Assembly: GCA_900095095.1 (NCBI GenBank) | Contig: FMBT01000104.1 | Location: 1-49,070, forward strand | Length of the DNA: 49,070 bases | Direction of reading: 5' to 3' | Source: Fragilariopsis cylindrus CCMP1102 | Lineage: Eukaryota > Bacillariophyta > Bacillariophyceae > Bacillariales > Bacillariaceae | Shown: positions 22,429 to 33,865 of the stretch, piece by piece | How the letters are laid out: the number at the start of each line of letters is the position of its first letter | Numbering within the stretch: position 1 is the first letter of the stretch | Notes under the pieces: generated by a model | What the model was told of the DNA's origin: nothing | The model's input: the letters and a program-made list of their open reading frames with translations, nothing else | Database searches by the model: none | Position numbers and translations under genes: made by a program

Positions 22429-24345
22429 TTATACATCTGGTAAGGAACAAATCTTATCATTTGATCCTCCTCGTGGTAGAGTTGATGCATGTCTTAAGAT
22501 ATTTTGACGTTGAATTCCTAGCAGCATCCCCAAAATAGCTGTACTCAAAACAGATGATGAGAAAAATACCATGTTGACAAGAGAAGAATGAATAGTAAAG
22601 ATTCCAGTCTCGTCCAGAGCCATTGAAAATGCGACAGAGAATTTATCTGGTAGCATCATCTTAATCACAACCGTGCAGGCCAAAGAGTAGCAACCTAAGA
22701 AGCCTGCAATGATCTGCCAAATAAAACTTAAAGATCCTTTCTGGTCAGAATGATCTATCGCCGACGACGTGCCTATTTTAGTTACGTCATTCTGAGGACC
22801 ACCGTAGCATTTCTTATAAAATCGAGACAATCGACGCTGAACGATGTGAACCGTGCGTAACAATGTTCTTATTTGAGTAAATGACAGCACCGCTGTCAAT
22901 ACGAGTGAAACCATTTGGGATATTGTATTGTATTGATCTAGCGAGAAAGATGTATGACCTGTTAACCACAGTAAAGTCGTTGTGACAATATCTGATTGAG
23001 ACTTCCTATGATGATGTGAGACGAATTCTGTATTAAGGAGTGTACCATAGCTTCTCCAAATAATAAATCCTGAGTTTATGAGACGAACTAACAAAACAGC
23101 TGAAAATACAGTCCCAACCGATGATTTAATTTTTCCGATAGAAGTCCTTGAAGCAGCCGCAACAATCTGAGAATATTTCAATTCTTCAAGGTCGAATGTT
23201 GTTTCTCGAACCAAATCTTCCAAGAATGCAATTTCGGTTTGGAGAATTTGTCGACGGTATTTGAGGTCATCACCAAGTTCTGACAAGCAATTAGCACCAT
23301 TATTATTATTCTGCATCAGTAATGATGACATGACATATGTAGCACCCTTGGAGAAAGTGTTATTCGAAGTTCCTCCTGTAAACGACGATCGAGATGAGGA
23401 TCCTAAAGGGCTTGATGAGGAAATTTCTACTGTTGCTTCTCTCAACATCATTCGCTTTTTCGTTATATTTTCTTGAATACTTCTTAATTCGGCTTCAAGA
23501 TTGGTAATAGAAACTGGTAGAACACGATGAAGAAAGTGTCCAGATAAGTATGTATATGGAAGAGATACTGATCCAAAACCATTCAACAAGGAGGAAATTA
23601 AGAGTCCCACTGCACATATCCACGACACAACTAGCGAAAGTATTGTATTCTCGTTTTCCAGTGGAAGTTGTACCACTAACGGTCCAATTATGCTCAAAAT
23701 TCCTACTACCGAAACAACCCCAACCGCGCTTCCCAAAACTGTCAAAAAAGTTCGGCTGTTGCTGTTTCCAGAAAATATAGTCGATGATGGGTTATCATCG
23801 TTCATCACCTCTCCAAATGATGATGACGATCGTCGTATTATCGACTCATCGTGATGAACTGGCAAGACTTGGTTTGTCGTGGAGGAGGATACGCCCTCGA
23901 TGACGACGAATGAATTTTGCCTACTCCTACTTATACGACGACGACCGGAACAACAGCAAAAACGAAGTCCATTGTAGAATATGTTCTTGAAAATAATTCG
24001 AAAAAAACCAATGGTGAACCGAATCCACCAAGGCATGTGACTCCAATTCAATAGAGTCGTAGTCCAATCGCAACATACGCGATGATATCCAAACGATGCG
24101 GCAACTGTTGCTCCCATCAGACTTGGTATAACAAAAACGATATGAATAGAGAGGAGCCATAATACTATCCGATATAGGAACGAAGTATTCAATTTTTGAA
24201 GAGATGTTGGTAAAGCCTCTATTATGGTAAGACCAAATAGGGACAATGAAAGACTCAATGCAACGTACAGTGTTACCTGGTCTGCATTGGAACCAAAAAA
24301 GAATCTTGATAGATACAACCCGGTAGCCAACGATGGCATCCCCAT
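22429..24345 (-). CDS. Golgi pH regulator / GTG-type multi-pass membrane protein
   Basis: Single exon, 638 residues from ATG 24345. The family hallmark GFGSVSLPYTYL (GFGAVNxPYxY in animals and plants) is followed by a helix (ITNLEAELRSIQENITKKR). A second conserved block, LEDLVRETTFDLEELKYS, and the C-terminal QYNTISQMVSLVLTAVLSF with TQIRTLLRTVHIVQRRLSRFY also align in order with GPHR/GTG proteins. About eight to nine hydrophobic segments are visible. Animal GPHR is an anion channel needed for Golgi acidification, and plant GTGs act in growth and Golgi function. Insertions rich in Ser and Asn between membrane segments make it longer than the usual 450-470 residues. The first membrane segment is short, so a small upstream exon is possible. 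It is transcribed divergently from the EHD gene. Confidence 0.85.
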   Translation of the reverse strand: MGMPSLATGLYLSRFFFGSNADQVTLYVALSLSLSLFGLTIIEALPTSLQKLNTSFLYRIVLWLLSIHIVFVIPSLMGATVAASFGYHRVCCDWTTTLLNWSHMPWWIRFTIGFFRIIFKNIFYNGLRFCCCSGRRRISRSRQNSFVVIEGVSSSTTNQVLPVHHDESIIRRSSSSFGEVMNDDNPSSTIFSGNSNSRTFLTVLGSAVGVVSVVGILSIIGPLVVQLPLENENTILSLVVSWICAVGLLISSLLNGFGSVSLPYTYLSGHFLHRVLPVSITNLEAELRSIQENITKKRMMLREATVEISSSSPLGSSSRSSFTGGTSNNTFSKGATYVMSSLLMQNNNNGANCLSELGDDLKYRRQILQTEIAFLEDLVRETTFDLEELKYSQIVAAASRTSIGKIKSSVGTVFSAVLLVRLINSGFIIWRSYGTLLNTEFVSHHHRKSQSDIVTTTLLWLTGHTSFSLDQYNTISQMVSLVLTAVLSFTQIRTLLRTVHIVQRRLSRFYKKCYGGPQNDVTKIGTSSAIDHSDQKGSLSFIWQIIAGFLGCYSLACTVVIKMMLPDKFSVAFSMALDETGIFTIHSSLVNMVFFSSSVLSTAILGMLLGIQRQNILRHASTLPRGGSNDKICSLPDV

Positions 24346-24820
24346 CGCTTATTACGCTATGTTTCCGCTTCGTGCTGTTAACAACTCTATAGGGTGTGCA
24401 ACTGCGTTTCTGAAAGGCTTTAAAAAGAATATTAAAGACTTTAAAAGGAATGTTGAAGGGTTAGGTCGACCTTTGTGCTTGTTGTTGCTATTTTGAGTGT
24501 TTGTTTGTGTTGTTAGTAATACAATAAATAAATATTGCGCTACCAATTCGGAGTGTCGACGCGAAGACATTTTGAATTTGTAGATGTTTTCGAGCTCTTT
24601 TTCATTAAATATTTACGGACCTCGATTTTGCTTATGCGAAGTCCTTGTGCTACGACCCAAGATCAAGTGTTTTTCTCAACGGATAAAAAACTTGGCTGAC
24701 TTTTGGACTTTTGGCATTGACGATGTTGATGTAATTAAAAAGCCTTGTGCACAACAAATTGAACAAGCAAGAAAGGACAACAAGCCAACCAAAAAAAGAA
24801 AGGACTATATAATATAAACT
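24346..24820. promoter_or_regulatory. Divergent promoter region, GPHR (minus) and EHD (plus)
   Basis: 475 bases lie between the two start codons and must contain both promoters. A 72-codon minus-strand open frame at 24352-24570 ends with TAA just before the GPHR ATG and has no recognisable fold. No core promoter element could be assigned with confidence. Confidence 0.5.
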
Positions 24821-26750
24821 ATGTCAGAATGGACGTTTGATTCTGGAAGTCCAGCTGTCCAAGCATCGGCGGCGGCAGCGGAGGGAGGTGGAGCAGATGA
24901 AACTGCCGATCGAACATCCATAATTACAGGACGACTCAAAACGATCTATCGCAAGTCTGTATTACCGGTAGAAAAAAGATTTAAATATGATTACTTCTAC
25001 GAGAGTCCGTTTATGTCCGATGCAGAATTTGATGGTACGTGTACAAAATATTATCTCAGTAAAATTAATATATACAGTATATATATTCCTAGCTACATAA
25101 TACACATACATATTGATGAAAATGAATGTTTTACGTTTCGTCTTTTGATAATAATTAATAATTTCATTGTATTATTACAGTAAATATTTACTATTCTCTC
25201 ACGATCAATCGTCTTTTTGTTGCTGATGTTACTGTTGCTTTTGTTGAAATTACTACACAGCCAAGCCTCAAGTTATGTTGATTGGGCAATATAGTGTTGG
25301 TAAAACTTCCTTCATTCGATACTTACTCGGAAGAGACTTTCCCGGTCAAAGAATCGGTCCAGAACCTACCACAGATCGTTTTACTGTGCTGATCAATGGA
25401 CCAGAAGAACGTGTCATTCCAGGTAATGCTCTATCTGTTCATCCTGATCTACCTTTCCGTGGACTAGAACGCTTTGGTGTGTCATTTCTTAGCCGATTTG
25501 AAGGTAGTCAAATGCCCAGCAGCGTCCTTCGTAGTGTCACTCTTGTCGATACTCCTGGAATTTTATCAGGTGAAAAGCAACGTACTAATAGAGGATACGA
25601 TTTTAACAAGGTCACGGGATGGTTCGCCGAACGAGCTGACTTAATTTTAGTACTGTTTGATGCACACAAATTAGATATATCCGATGAATTGAAGGGTGCA
25701 ATTGATTCATTGAAGGGTAACGAAGATAAAGTTCGATGTGTCCTGAACAAGGCAGATCAGATTGATCGACAACAGCTTATGAGAGTCTACGGTGCATTAC
25801 TATGGTCACTAGGAAAGACGATGACATCTCCCGAGGTTGCCCGTGTCTATGTCGGATCATTCTGGCAAGAACCTCTCAAGTCATTGGATAATGTTGATCT
25901 GTTTGAAAAGGAAGAACAGGATTTAATGAAAGATCTAGCTGTCCTACCGCGTCAATCTGCCGTGAGGAAGATCAATGAGCTAGTTAAGCGTATTCGAAAG
26001 GTAAAAACACTTGCTTACATCATCGCCCACCTTAAGGCACAAATGCCGACTCTTATGGGAAAAGAGAAGAAACAGAACAAGCTAATTGCCGACCTACCCA
26101 ATGTCTTCCGTTCGATCCTCAAAAAGCACGGTCTAGCACCTGGAGACTTTCCTGATATTACTTCTTTCTCTACCAAACTACGAGATGTGAAGTTTGCAGA
26201 ATTCCATACGTTGTCACAAAAACAAATTGATGGACTAGATGATATACTTAACAAGGATATTCCTGCATTGATGGAAGAGCTACCAAGCGAAAGAGATTCC
26301 CCAGAGACGTTACGAGCCAAAATGGGAGGAGGTGCCTCAAGAGGCGTTCCGAATATTCCTGTTCCCAAGACTGCAGCAAAATATGGAAAACAAGAGCAAT
26401 TCAAGAGCAATCCTTTTGGTCCTGACTCTGAAGACAAAGACAATTACTGGGCGTTGCAAGACTCTGCCGATCGTCTTCGTGGCAGTTTCGAAGCACTCGG
26501 TCCTGAAGGTGGATTTTTACCAACCGCAAAGGCTCGTAGTGTTCTTGTGAAAACGGGCCTAGAGAAGGACAATCTTCGACAAATTTGGAATCTGAGTGAT
26601 ATTGACAAGGACGGTTTGTTCGATCTTGATGAATACGTAGTCGCTATGTTCCTCTGTGACGCAGTGATTCAGAAGGGACGTCCCATTCCAGCTGAACTCC
26701 CTGCCAGTGTTATTCCACCAAGCAAAAGGCACCTAGTTGCCAGCAAATAA
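24821..26750 (+). CDS. EHD-family dynamin-like ATPase
   Basis: Exons 24821-25034 and 25261-26750 (donor GTACGT, acceptor ACAG, phase 1) give 567 residues. The P-loop GQYSVGKTS is at residues 80-88, DTPG at 168-171 and NKAD at about 234. An N-terminal helix precedes the G domain (VLPVEKRFKYDYFYESPFM), as in EHD proteins. Residues about 445-560 form a C-terminal EH domain with one clear EF-hand loop (DIDKDGLFDLDEY), which in this family binds NPF peptides. EHD proteins bind ATP, oligomerise on membranes and remodel recycling endosomes. The N-terminal 25 residues are low-complexity Ala/Gly. Length and domain order match the 530-550 residue animal and plant proteins. The frame is intact. Confidence 0.93.
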
Positions 26751-27080
26751 ATCGCTGGATAGTTTATATATATTTTTTTACATGTTCCTCTTATTAACCT
26801 TTACTCGTTTCTAGAATATTTCAAACAAAACCTATCATATTACATCTATGTAAGTCCGTTTGAGATAAATAATTTCTAATTTTTACATACTGTAACACGA
26901 TTTATTAATTTACAGAATTGGTATTATAGTTTTTATTATTGCTATATGCATCAAGGTTTTAGGTAAAACCTTGCAGTGCAATACTTTTAGTAGCTCTAGA
27001 CTCACTCGTCTTTGTGTACGAATATGAATAGTGGAGATAAATAGATAATAATTAGTTTAATATCATCTTTCTTTCAATCA
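26751..27080. other. Convergent intergenic region
   Basis: 330 AT-rich bases between the 3' ends of the EHD gene and the minus-strand orphan. An inverted repeat near 26954-26974 (AAGGTTTTAGGTAAAACCTT) could form a hairpin in the 3' region. A TACTGTA heptamer lies at 26888-26894. No gene is seen. Confidence 0.55.
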
Positions 27081-28208
27081 CTAATTTCTTGGATGAAGTC
27101 GCTGCTCGATCATTTGAGCGGCCACTGCGCTAACAGAATTTCGAAGAAAAGCAAATTTAGTTGTCCCAACTCGTTGTTTTGGAGGTAAGAAAGAATAATG
27201 GAACTGATGACGATGTTGTTGTTGTGTATTTTGTAGCTGATAATTGTTTCTTTGTCGTTGCAGTTGTTGTAGTTGATCCTTCTGTCGTAGCAGCGTCTGG
27301 AATCTACTTTCCCATATGACTGGTGCTCTTTCTGTGTGTCTGACCTTGAACTGCTATCACCATCGCCGCCGCTAGCATAACATCGAGCAGCCTTTTTTCC
27401 ACGATTCGTAGTAGATCGTCGAAGAGAATTGTTAGATAACATAGAGGAATGTCCATCATTGTCATCATCATCATTATCATCATCGTTGTCGTCGTCATTT
27501 TCATCACTTGCTTCCTCGTCGTCGTCGTATTCGTCAAAAAATTCACTGAAATCCATATTCATATTCATATCCATATCCCCACTACCTCCTCCGTTACACA
27601 CCATTGCTTGAGAAGACACAAAATAATCACCATCGTATGATATAGTACTGGCTACGATCGATGTCGTTGTCGTGTCGATGTCATTGCCGACGACGACGGC
27701 GCCGAATCATTCTCACTATCGTCGAAATATTCGATTCCAACATTTGATGAAAAATTGGATTCATTATCATCATCGTAATGTTGTTCTCGTTTAAAGGATT
27801 TCGCAACTGGTCTGAATCTGAATTTACATTCGGGATTTTATTTTCATTATTACTCTCATCATCATATATGTCGAAGTCTAATGACTGGATTTCACTGTAC
27901 AAATAAGGAGAGTTGATATTGTTATTGTTATTGTTATTGTTGTGGAAATCACTACTGCACGTTGCGCCGATAATTGTCACTGATAAGACGCATAAGTTCC
28001 TACTAATTTTCGATATATTCGGCATCGTTTTTTGGTTTGCTGATCTGATGGTCGAAATATAATATGGGATAGTATCGTTTTTAAAGGATTGTTCTTGGCT
28101 ACTGTATGTTGTGTTCACTGTGTCTACTGTTAATAATCGAGAATACTGTAGAGCCAATTGTACCGGTAGATGTAGATTCGATTCTTGAGCATTATTTACT
28201 AACAACAT
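27081..28208 (-). CDS. Low-complexity orphan protein, frame-broken
   Basis: Three frames in succession carry protein-like sequence on the minus strand from ATG 28208 to TAG at 27081. The start reads MLLVNNAQESNLHLPVQLAL. An acidic part then follows (HYDDDNESNFSSNVG, then GNDIDTTTTSIVAST), next a Met/Asp-rich segment (SGDMDMNMNMDFSEFFDEYD), and finally a Gln-rich helix with a well-formed C-terminus (RVGTTKFAFLRNSV, AAQMIEQRLHPRN). Frame changes fall near 27790-27800, 27690-27700 and 27330-27350. Each is closed by one added base, giving 376 residues. The family is not recognised. Because it is low complexity, a true pseudogene is a serious alternative to sequence error. Confidence 0.45.
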
Positions 28209-28748
28209 TCTGGTGCAATTGCAACATCCGATGAGAGTAGATTTGAGTTTAATAAATGGAAGGTATCTTGCGTGGTAGGCTAACGGTAGGCGACACGCAA
28301 GAGAAGGTGACGCGGCATACGGTAGAAGAGCAGACTTACGATTCCTACAACTGGACCATTCCTGTTCTCAATTAGCGCTAAATAATATCGTTGTTTTTTA
28401 GTCGTGCCTTTTCTTTCATATGCTGACATCGTTTGATTACTGTACCGGTATATCTTAGAAATAATGACAGCAAGAATGTCATTTCAATTCTTATTCCCAT
28501 TCCGATTGAAGCTTTTATTCTGCGAATTTGTCTTATTGTGACTGTTTTTGTATTCTGAAGATTAAACTCATTGGCTTCATTTCATTCCTTCGATCCTCAT
28601 CTTACAAATGACAAACAAATAAGAACAGAATACTTTTATATTAAAAGAAGCTCAATATTCAACATCCATCCATTCAGAATTAATTATACGCCACCGTATC
28701 TTCGACTCGATTCGATTCGATCATCATCACTGTACTGATTCAATAATT
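28209..28748. promoter_or_regulatory. Divergent promoter region, orphan (minus) and PNP (plus)
   Basis: 540 bases between the start codons of two divergent genes. A locally GC-rich patch at about 28268-28340 holds imperfect repeats of GGTAGGC and GCGACACGC-like sequence. A TACTGTA heptamer is at 28438-28444. No tRNA-like fold was found. Confidence 0.5.
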
Positions 28749-29977
28749 ATGTCGTCCATCATGATACCAAAAGAATTTTTACCTTATCGAATCGCTGCAG
28801 ATTTTCTAATGAAAAAACTTGTTGAAGCAAACATGAAATTGCCTACTGTTGGTGTTATATGTGGTTCGGGTCTTTCTGAACTATCTAATACCATGGAGGG
28901 TACGACACTGACAGTCAAGTATAGTGACATACCTGGTTTTCCTGCCCATTGTACAGTTGCAGGTCATAAGGGTGAAATTGTTTTTGGTATGATGCATGGC
29001 GTGCCTGCATGTTGTTTCCGGGGTAGATTCCATTCCTATGAGGGTCATGATATGAAAACTACCGTACTTCCTGTTACTGTCATGAGATGTTTACGTGTGA
29101 AAGTTGTCATTGTAACTAATGCTGCTGGTGGACTTAATCCTAATTTTAATGTTGGAGATGTAATTTGTGTCAGTGATCATCTTGCTATACCACAATTAGC
29201 TGGTAAGAATCCTTTAGTTGGTCCCAATGATGCTGATTTAGGTCCAAGATTTCCACCAACCAGTAACGCGTACAGTGAAGATCTAAGAAAAACTGCAAAG
29301 GATGCAGCCGATGAAATAGGAATCGATTTTTTAGTAACTCATGGTACCTACTGCTTTGTTAGTGGACCGATGTATGAAAGCAAGGTGAGTACGACGATAT
29401 TTTACTTAATATTTTTCAATTTATATATTTTATTTCTAAATTTAAAATGGATTCGACAATGTTTTTTTTGTCTTATTATTTCTTCGCTTACTTTATTTAT
29501 ATTGAATATTTCAACTAAATTCTTTGAATTTTTTTTATCAAAGGCGGAATGTCGTTTTCTTAGGTCGTTAGGAGGAGACTGTGTCGGGATGAGTACAATT
29601 CCAGAGGTTGTAACTGCCCATTATTGTGGAATGCAAGTTTTATGTCTTTCGCTTATCACCAACAAGGTTGTTATGGAAGGTGACGAAGGAGCTTCGGTCG
29701 CAAATCACGCCGAAGTTCTAGAAGCTGTTGGTGAGCGATCAGTACAGATGCAGGGATTAGTAAAGAAAATAATTGAAGTCTTGAATAGAAATATGCTAGG
29801 AAAAATTAAGAATTACCAATTGTAGACCTACAAAGAGCTGTTGACCAACACGAAAGGGAAGAAAGAGAAGCTACTTCTGCTGAAAAGTTTGGAACAGAAA
29901 TGCAACTCATTGCTGCTGCGACTTTAGGTGCCGTTATTGGTTCTGTTGCTTGTAACATTATTCGGGGATCACACTGA
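28749..29977 (+). CDS. Purine nucleoside phosphorylase, with a probable C-terminal membrane tail after a frame break
   Basis: Exons 28749-29384 and 29544-onward (donor GTGAGT, acceptor AAAG, phase 0). The enzyme splits purine nucleosides with phosphate. Family motifs are present in order: CGSGLSEL, GHKGEIVFG, FRGRFHSYEGHD, TNAAGG, YCFVSGPMYESKAECRFLR across the splice, VGMSTIPEV with the key Glu and Met region, LSLITNK and the N-A pair of NHAEVLE. As written, the frame stops at 29823-29825 after IKNYQL. One added base at the TT at 29813-29814 keeps the frame open to TGA at 29975-29977 and adds a charged helix and a hydrophobic segment (LIAAATLGAVIGSVACNII). That would make 356 residues and a tail-anchored enzyme. 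The core identification is secure; the tail is inference. Confidence 0.9.
29385..29543 (+). other. PNP intron, 159 bases, open in frame
   Basis: The intron has good junctions (GTGAGT ... AAAG), yet its length is a multiple of three and it holds no in-frame stop. If retained it would add 53 mostly hydrophobic residues (for example FNLYILFLNL) into the middle of the catalytic fold. Splicing is strongly favoured because the exons join family motifs exactly. Confidence 0.85.
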
Positions 29978-30139
29978 TTCTCATCAGGTTGAAAATAGAA
30001 AAAATAAAATAAATTAAAAATTAAAATAGACAGTTTAATCTCTCATGGTAAAGGATGGCACCAAAATTATCTTTGCTACTGTATAGCAGGCTCATAATGA
30101 CGTTCATAGAAGTATGTATGTTTTGTCTTTTCGTATTTG

Positions 30140-33100
30140 TTAACATACGCAAGAGCCGTCAGAAGAAACCTTAGGTGACTGCAGTAAATCTGGTATTTTA
30201 GTCAATAGATTTTGGCGCAAGACCTCACGTGATCGATCCAAGTATTGCTTGACAATGAGACATGTACCTGGACTCTCAAATTGAAGTGCCATGTTGCCAT
30301 TTTTAATTAAGAACCCAGCATCTGAGTTTCGGACAGCTACATGAAGCCATGATCCATCCGCCGCCGCGCCAATTATGTTTCGAAGGATATCCCACACATG
30401 ACCGTACCTCGATTTTCTTCCATGTTCTTGACCACTGGTTTCACTATAAATATATCTGTCGGATCCAAAACCAATATTAGTGCCTCAACTGGTTTTAATG
30501 CCGATTGAAACCGAAAGAACATTCTACCCGTTAAATCCAAATCAGCACAATCTTCTGGTTTGTCCGACAATCCTCCAATCGCTTTTGTGAGTTCATCTGC
30601 CTCATCCACAAAGTCCAAATTGATATTTTGAACACGCTTTTCATTAGATGCTGACGAAATCTTGGCGTCCATCTCAAAAGCAAAGCATAAGCGATCGACG
30701 ACCTTACATAACGAACGGAAATGCAGGCTCATATTGATATAAAATCGAGTAGATTCCACATCATTGGCACTGACTCCTCGAAAATTTCGGACTAACAAGT
30801 TGGCATCCAATGTATTTTTAATGCAACCACGTCTAGATAGCAGACAGGTAAAAGTAGCTGATCCAGACTCGTTATACCGAGCAGTATATCTGTTTTTGAT
30901 GGCAGCCTCAGTTAAATCTAGGAAAATATCTGAAACTCCATTAATTTTTCGAAATTCCATCGCTTTTTTACAGAAATGAGCACAAACTTTTACCAAAGCA
31001 TCCCAGACGGGTGATTTTGAGAGGGATCTTTCAATTTGTTTTTTGATGTCATTTCCTTCCCCTTCTCCTTCTTGATCCTGAATGGAAATCCTTAGATTAT
31101 GGTAAAGTAAAAGCAAACTTAGATGACCCATACATTCTAGAGCTTTGGAAGTAACAGCTGTGGGATTATGTGATTTAGTAAGAAAAGTTGCAATTGAGTG
31201 CTCTATTGATTTTGACTCGTCACCAGAAATTATTTCCAACATAGTAAGTGCATCCGTATCTATTGCATCCGACTTAAGTATGCTTTGTAGCAAGCATGCC
31301 GCAGCGGCGGTCCTCCAATCCCCGTAATTGCCCTGTAACGTTTTCAATATTTCTTGACGGTGGGGATTCGGACAAGTTTCTTTCGATTCCACTTTATTCA
31401 CAATATCACTCAATGCTGGCATGAAAAGATAAGCTTCTGGAGAGTCAATATATTGGTTTGGCTCGAATGTCGACCATATAGGTGTCGAATTCGGATGAAA
31501 CAGAGCAACTGCCAACATCGTTGGAAGGGAACGTATGCTAGATTGGAAAACATGCAAGAGAAAAAATAGTCGAAACCTGTGCCAATGCTTCGGATTCTGG
31601 AATCACATCCGCATCGATCAATCCCACAATCAGAAAGGGACGAGTTGTTGTTGTTTGCGAGAGACTTTTCAACAATACAGAAACCACTCGTTGAAGCAAA
31701 GATTCACAGAGACGAACGTCCATTCCTCGTACTCCACTCCAAAAAATCTCGTGAACCATCCCCATTTCGTCTTTAAGGCTAACTAGTTGACTTGCAATGG
31801 ACTTGTTTCGAGAGCCGTCCACAACAGGTCCTCTGGTCAGATTAGTCATTCTTTGATAACGATCATGAAGTCGTTGACAAAGATGGTCAGCAAGAATTCT
31901 TTGTGAGCAACTCGATTGGCATATCCAAGTTTGAATCGGCGGATGAAGAAGATGCATAAGATTTATTATAATACTCAAGCAGGTGGCATAAATTTGCGAA
32001 TCCGATTGAGCGAAGTAACTAGTAGCTGTTTCCAAAGCAGCTGAAAAGAGTGGGAACTCAACATTATTTTTTGTTACAGAATCTTCAATTTTATCATCAC
32101 TACTATCGGCGGTAACATTCATTTCCAATGTCAAGAATGGAAATAAATGGGGTTCATCTGCCAACTGTAGTGTCAAATTTTTGAGTAAGTCAACGTAGGC
32201 CGGTACCATCTTTGACATTGCTGGCTCAGTCCACTGTTGCAGAGGCAACATACATTGGATGAGTTCGTTGATGTAATTGTTCGACAAAAGATAGTATACA
32301 ATGGACTGGTCACGGACATTAGATATTAATAAGGAAACTGTTTGATAGACTTGTGCCTTGACTGGACCACTCCACACCACACCATGTACCGACGAAGACG
32401 ACGATGACTCGCTTCTAGATGTCGTCCCTTGTCGGACCTCCTTCGCTATATCAACAAACAACTTGAGGATACACTTTTCAGAGAAATATTCAAAAACAGG
32501 ATCCGTTTTAACATCATTCTGAAACGAAGATGACGAGGATAATGCGCCGCCATGTCGATTCTGATTATTCCCCCCGTGATGATCTGATTATCCCTATTAT
32601 TATTATTTCCTCCATTTACTACAATCTCTCCAATGGTTGCTATTAGCTCAATAACTCTATTTTCTAATTTCTTAGCCTGCTGGATTCCACATACGGAGGA
32701 ATCATCACGGATGGCAACAGCACCTCCACCCTCTCCTTCCTTGTCTGGAGACTTCGTGGCCGATAAAATTCTAAATGCTGTTGCTAAATCAACGTTGACG
32801 TTATTATTATTGATGTTGCCATTATTTCCATAAGTAGCATGATTATTATTCACGAAGTATTCACTATTTGGAGCGTCCCTTGATTCTTCTCGTATTATTT
32901 CTTTGTCGCCGCCATCTTCCAGGAGTGATTCATCATTGTTGTTTTCAACGACCTTACTACTACTACTACTGCTGCTACCGCTACCGCTACCGCTACCGTT
33001 AGATGATGGCATCAAACTTCGACGAAATGAAAATCTCATTGACTTTTTATGACATTCAATATCCTCCTGACTTATCCCCCTTCTTTGTCCAAGATTATTA

Positions 33101-33219
33101 TTATCCAAGTCAATATGCTGAAGAAGGTCCGTATATACCGCTCGAAGACGTTCGGCGGAGTACCGTTTCTTGGAATTTGGTAGTAGCTTTAGTCCGAACA
33201 TGGTTGAAATGGGATCCAT
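30140..33219 (-). CDS. CLEC16A / Gop-1 / TT9-like FPL-domain protein, frame-broken
   Basis: Minus strand from ATG 33219. The start (MFGLKLLPNSKKRYSAERL, then a helix) matches the N-terminus of this family. A Ser/Asn-rich insertion follows. The FPL domain is split over two frames: DPVFEYFSEKC then LKLFVDIAKE, and YYLLSNNYINELIQ. Later come LAVALFHPNSTP and the C-terminal SWLHVAVRN, GFLIKNGNMALQFES and LDRSREVLRQNLLTKI. Family members act in endosome-lysosome traffic, mitophagy or vacuolar protein sorting. Breaks occur at a C6/G6 run (32570-32575, add one), an A6/T6 run (31561-31566, remove one) and a T4/A4 run (30413-30416, add one). Repaired length is 1,026 residues, close to the human protein at about 1,050. 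No frame holds a stop between the breaks, which argues for sequence error rather than decay. Confidence 0.8.
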
Positions 33220-33562
33220 ATTATATGCTTTTATGCGGTACTAATAGGTATGAATCTTTGTTTACTTTGTTGAGGTGTTGATATATAACGATCGGCCTAT
33301 TACATATGGCCTAATAGCATAGTTCATTGTTCATTGTCCAAGTCAAAATTACAAGTTAGATTATACAGTATTTAGCGATTTTTCCAATGCTCGGGAGCTG
33401 TGGGAATTTTAATTTTTGTTTTATATAATTTTTAAACATTTGTGTGACACAAAATAATTTTCCAATAATAATAAATGAACGAACAAAACGTGTTGATGTT
33501 TATTATTTGTGCATGCATATGTTTCAAACAAATTTGGAATAGAAACTAAAAACCCAACCAAC

Positions 33563-33690
33563 AAGAAACTTTTTTGACTCCTACATAACTGCGTAAACGT
33601 AAACGTGAAACTGAAACAAGAGAATAGATACTTGTAGATACTTTAGATAGAGCTCACAAAAACTAAAGCTGGAACAACAACAACAAAAAA
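33563..33690 (+). repeat. Direct repeat copy A in promoter region
   Basis: Shares AAGAAACTTTTT, a GTAAACGTAAACGTGAAA block, CTCA(C/T)AAAAAC and AAAGCTGGAACA, in the same order and similar spacing, with copy B about 190 bases downstream. Confidence 0.65.
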
Positions 33691-33754
33691 TGACACAAAC
33701 ATAAAACACACAAGACACGACTTACTTATCCAACATCCGATCCGGTGTATCTTA

Positions 33755-33865
33755 AAAGAAACTTTTTCTCGCTTGTGGTGTAAAAAAGTCCTTCATAAAC
33801 ATAAACGTAAATCGTAAACGCAATTACAAGCTCATAAAAACAAAAGCTGGAACACAAAACAAAAC
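33755..33865 (+). repeat. Direct repeat copy B in promoter region
   Basis: Diverged copy of the segment at 33563-33690, with the blocks AAGAAACTTTTT, ATAAACGTAAATCGTAAACG, CTCATAAAAACA and AAAGCTGGAACA in the same order. Confidence 0.65.

Noticed and set aside
24352..24570. 72-codon minus-strand open frame just upstream of the GPHR gene as a first exon
   Set aside because: No donor site gives a join to the GPHR frame that adds a family-like first membrane segment; left as leader DNA.
28260..28345. Possible tRNA gene in the GC-rich patch upstream of PNP
   Set aside because: No acceptor stem pairing or T-loop consensus could be aligned.
31520..31575. 44-base intron in the CLEC16A-like gene
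   Set aside because: Too short, and the supposed intron reads as good coding sequence (LLHVFQSS) once a single base is removed.
33003..33281. 92-codon plus-strand open frame beginning inside the CLEC16A-like gene
   Set aside because: Antisense to the conserved N-terminus of the minus-strand protein; no support of its own.
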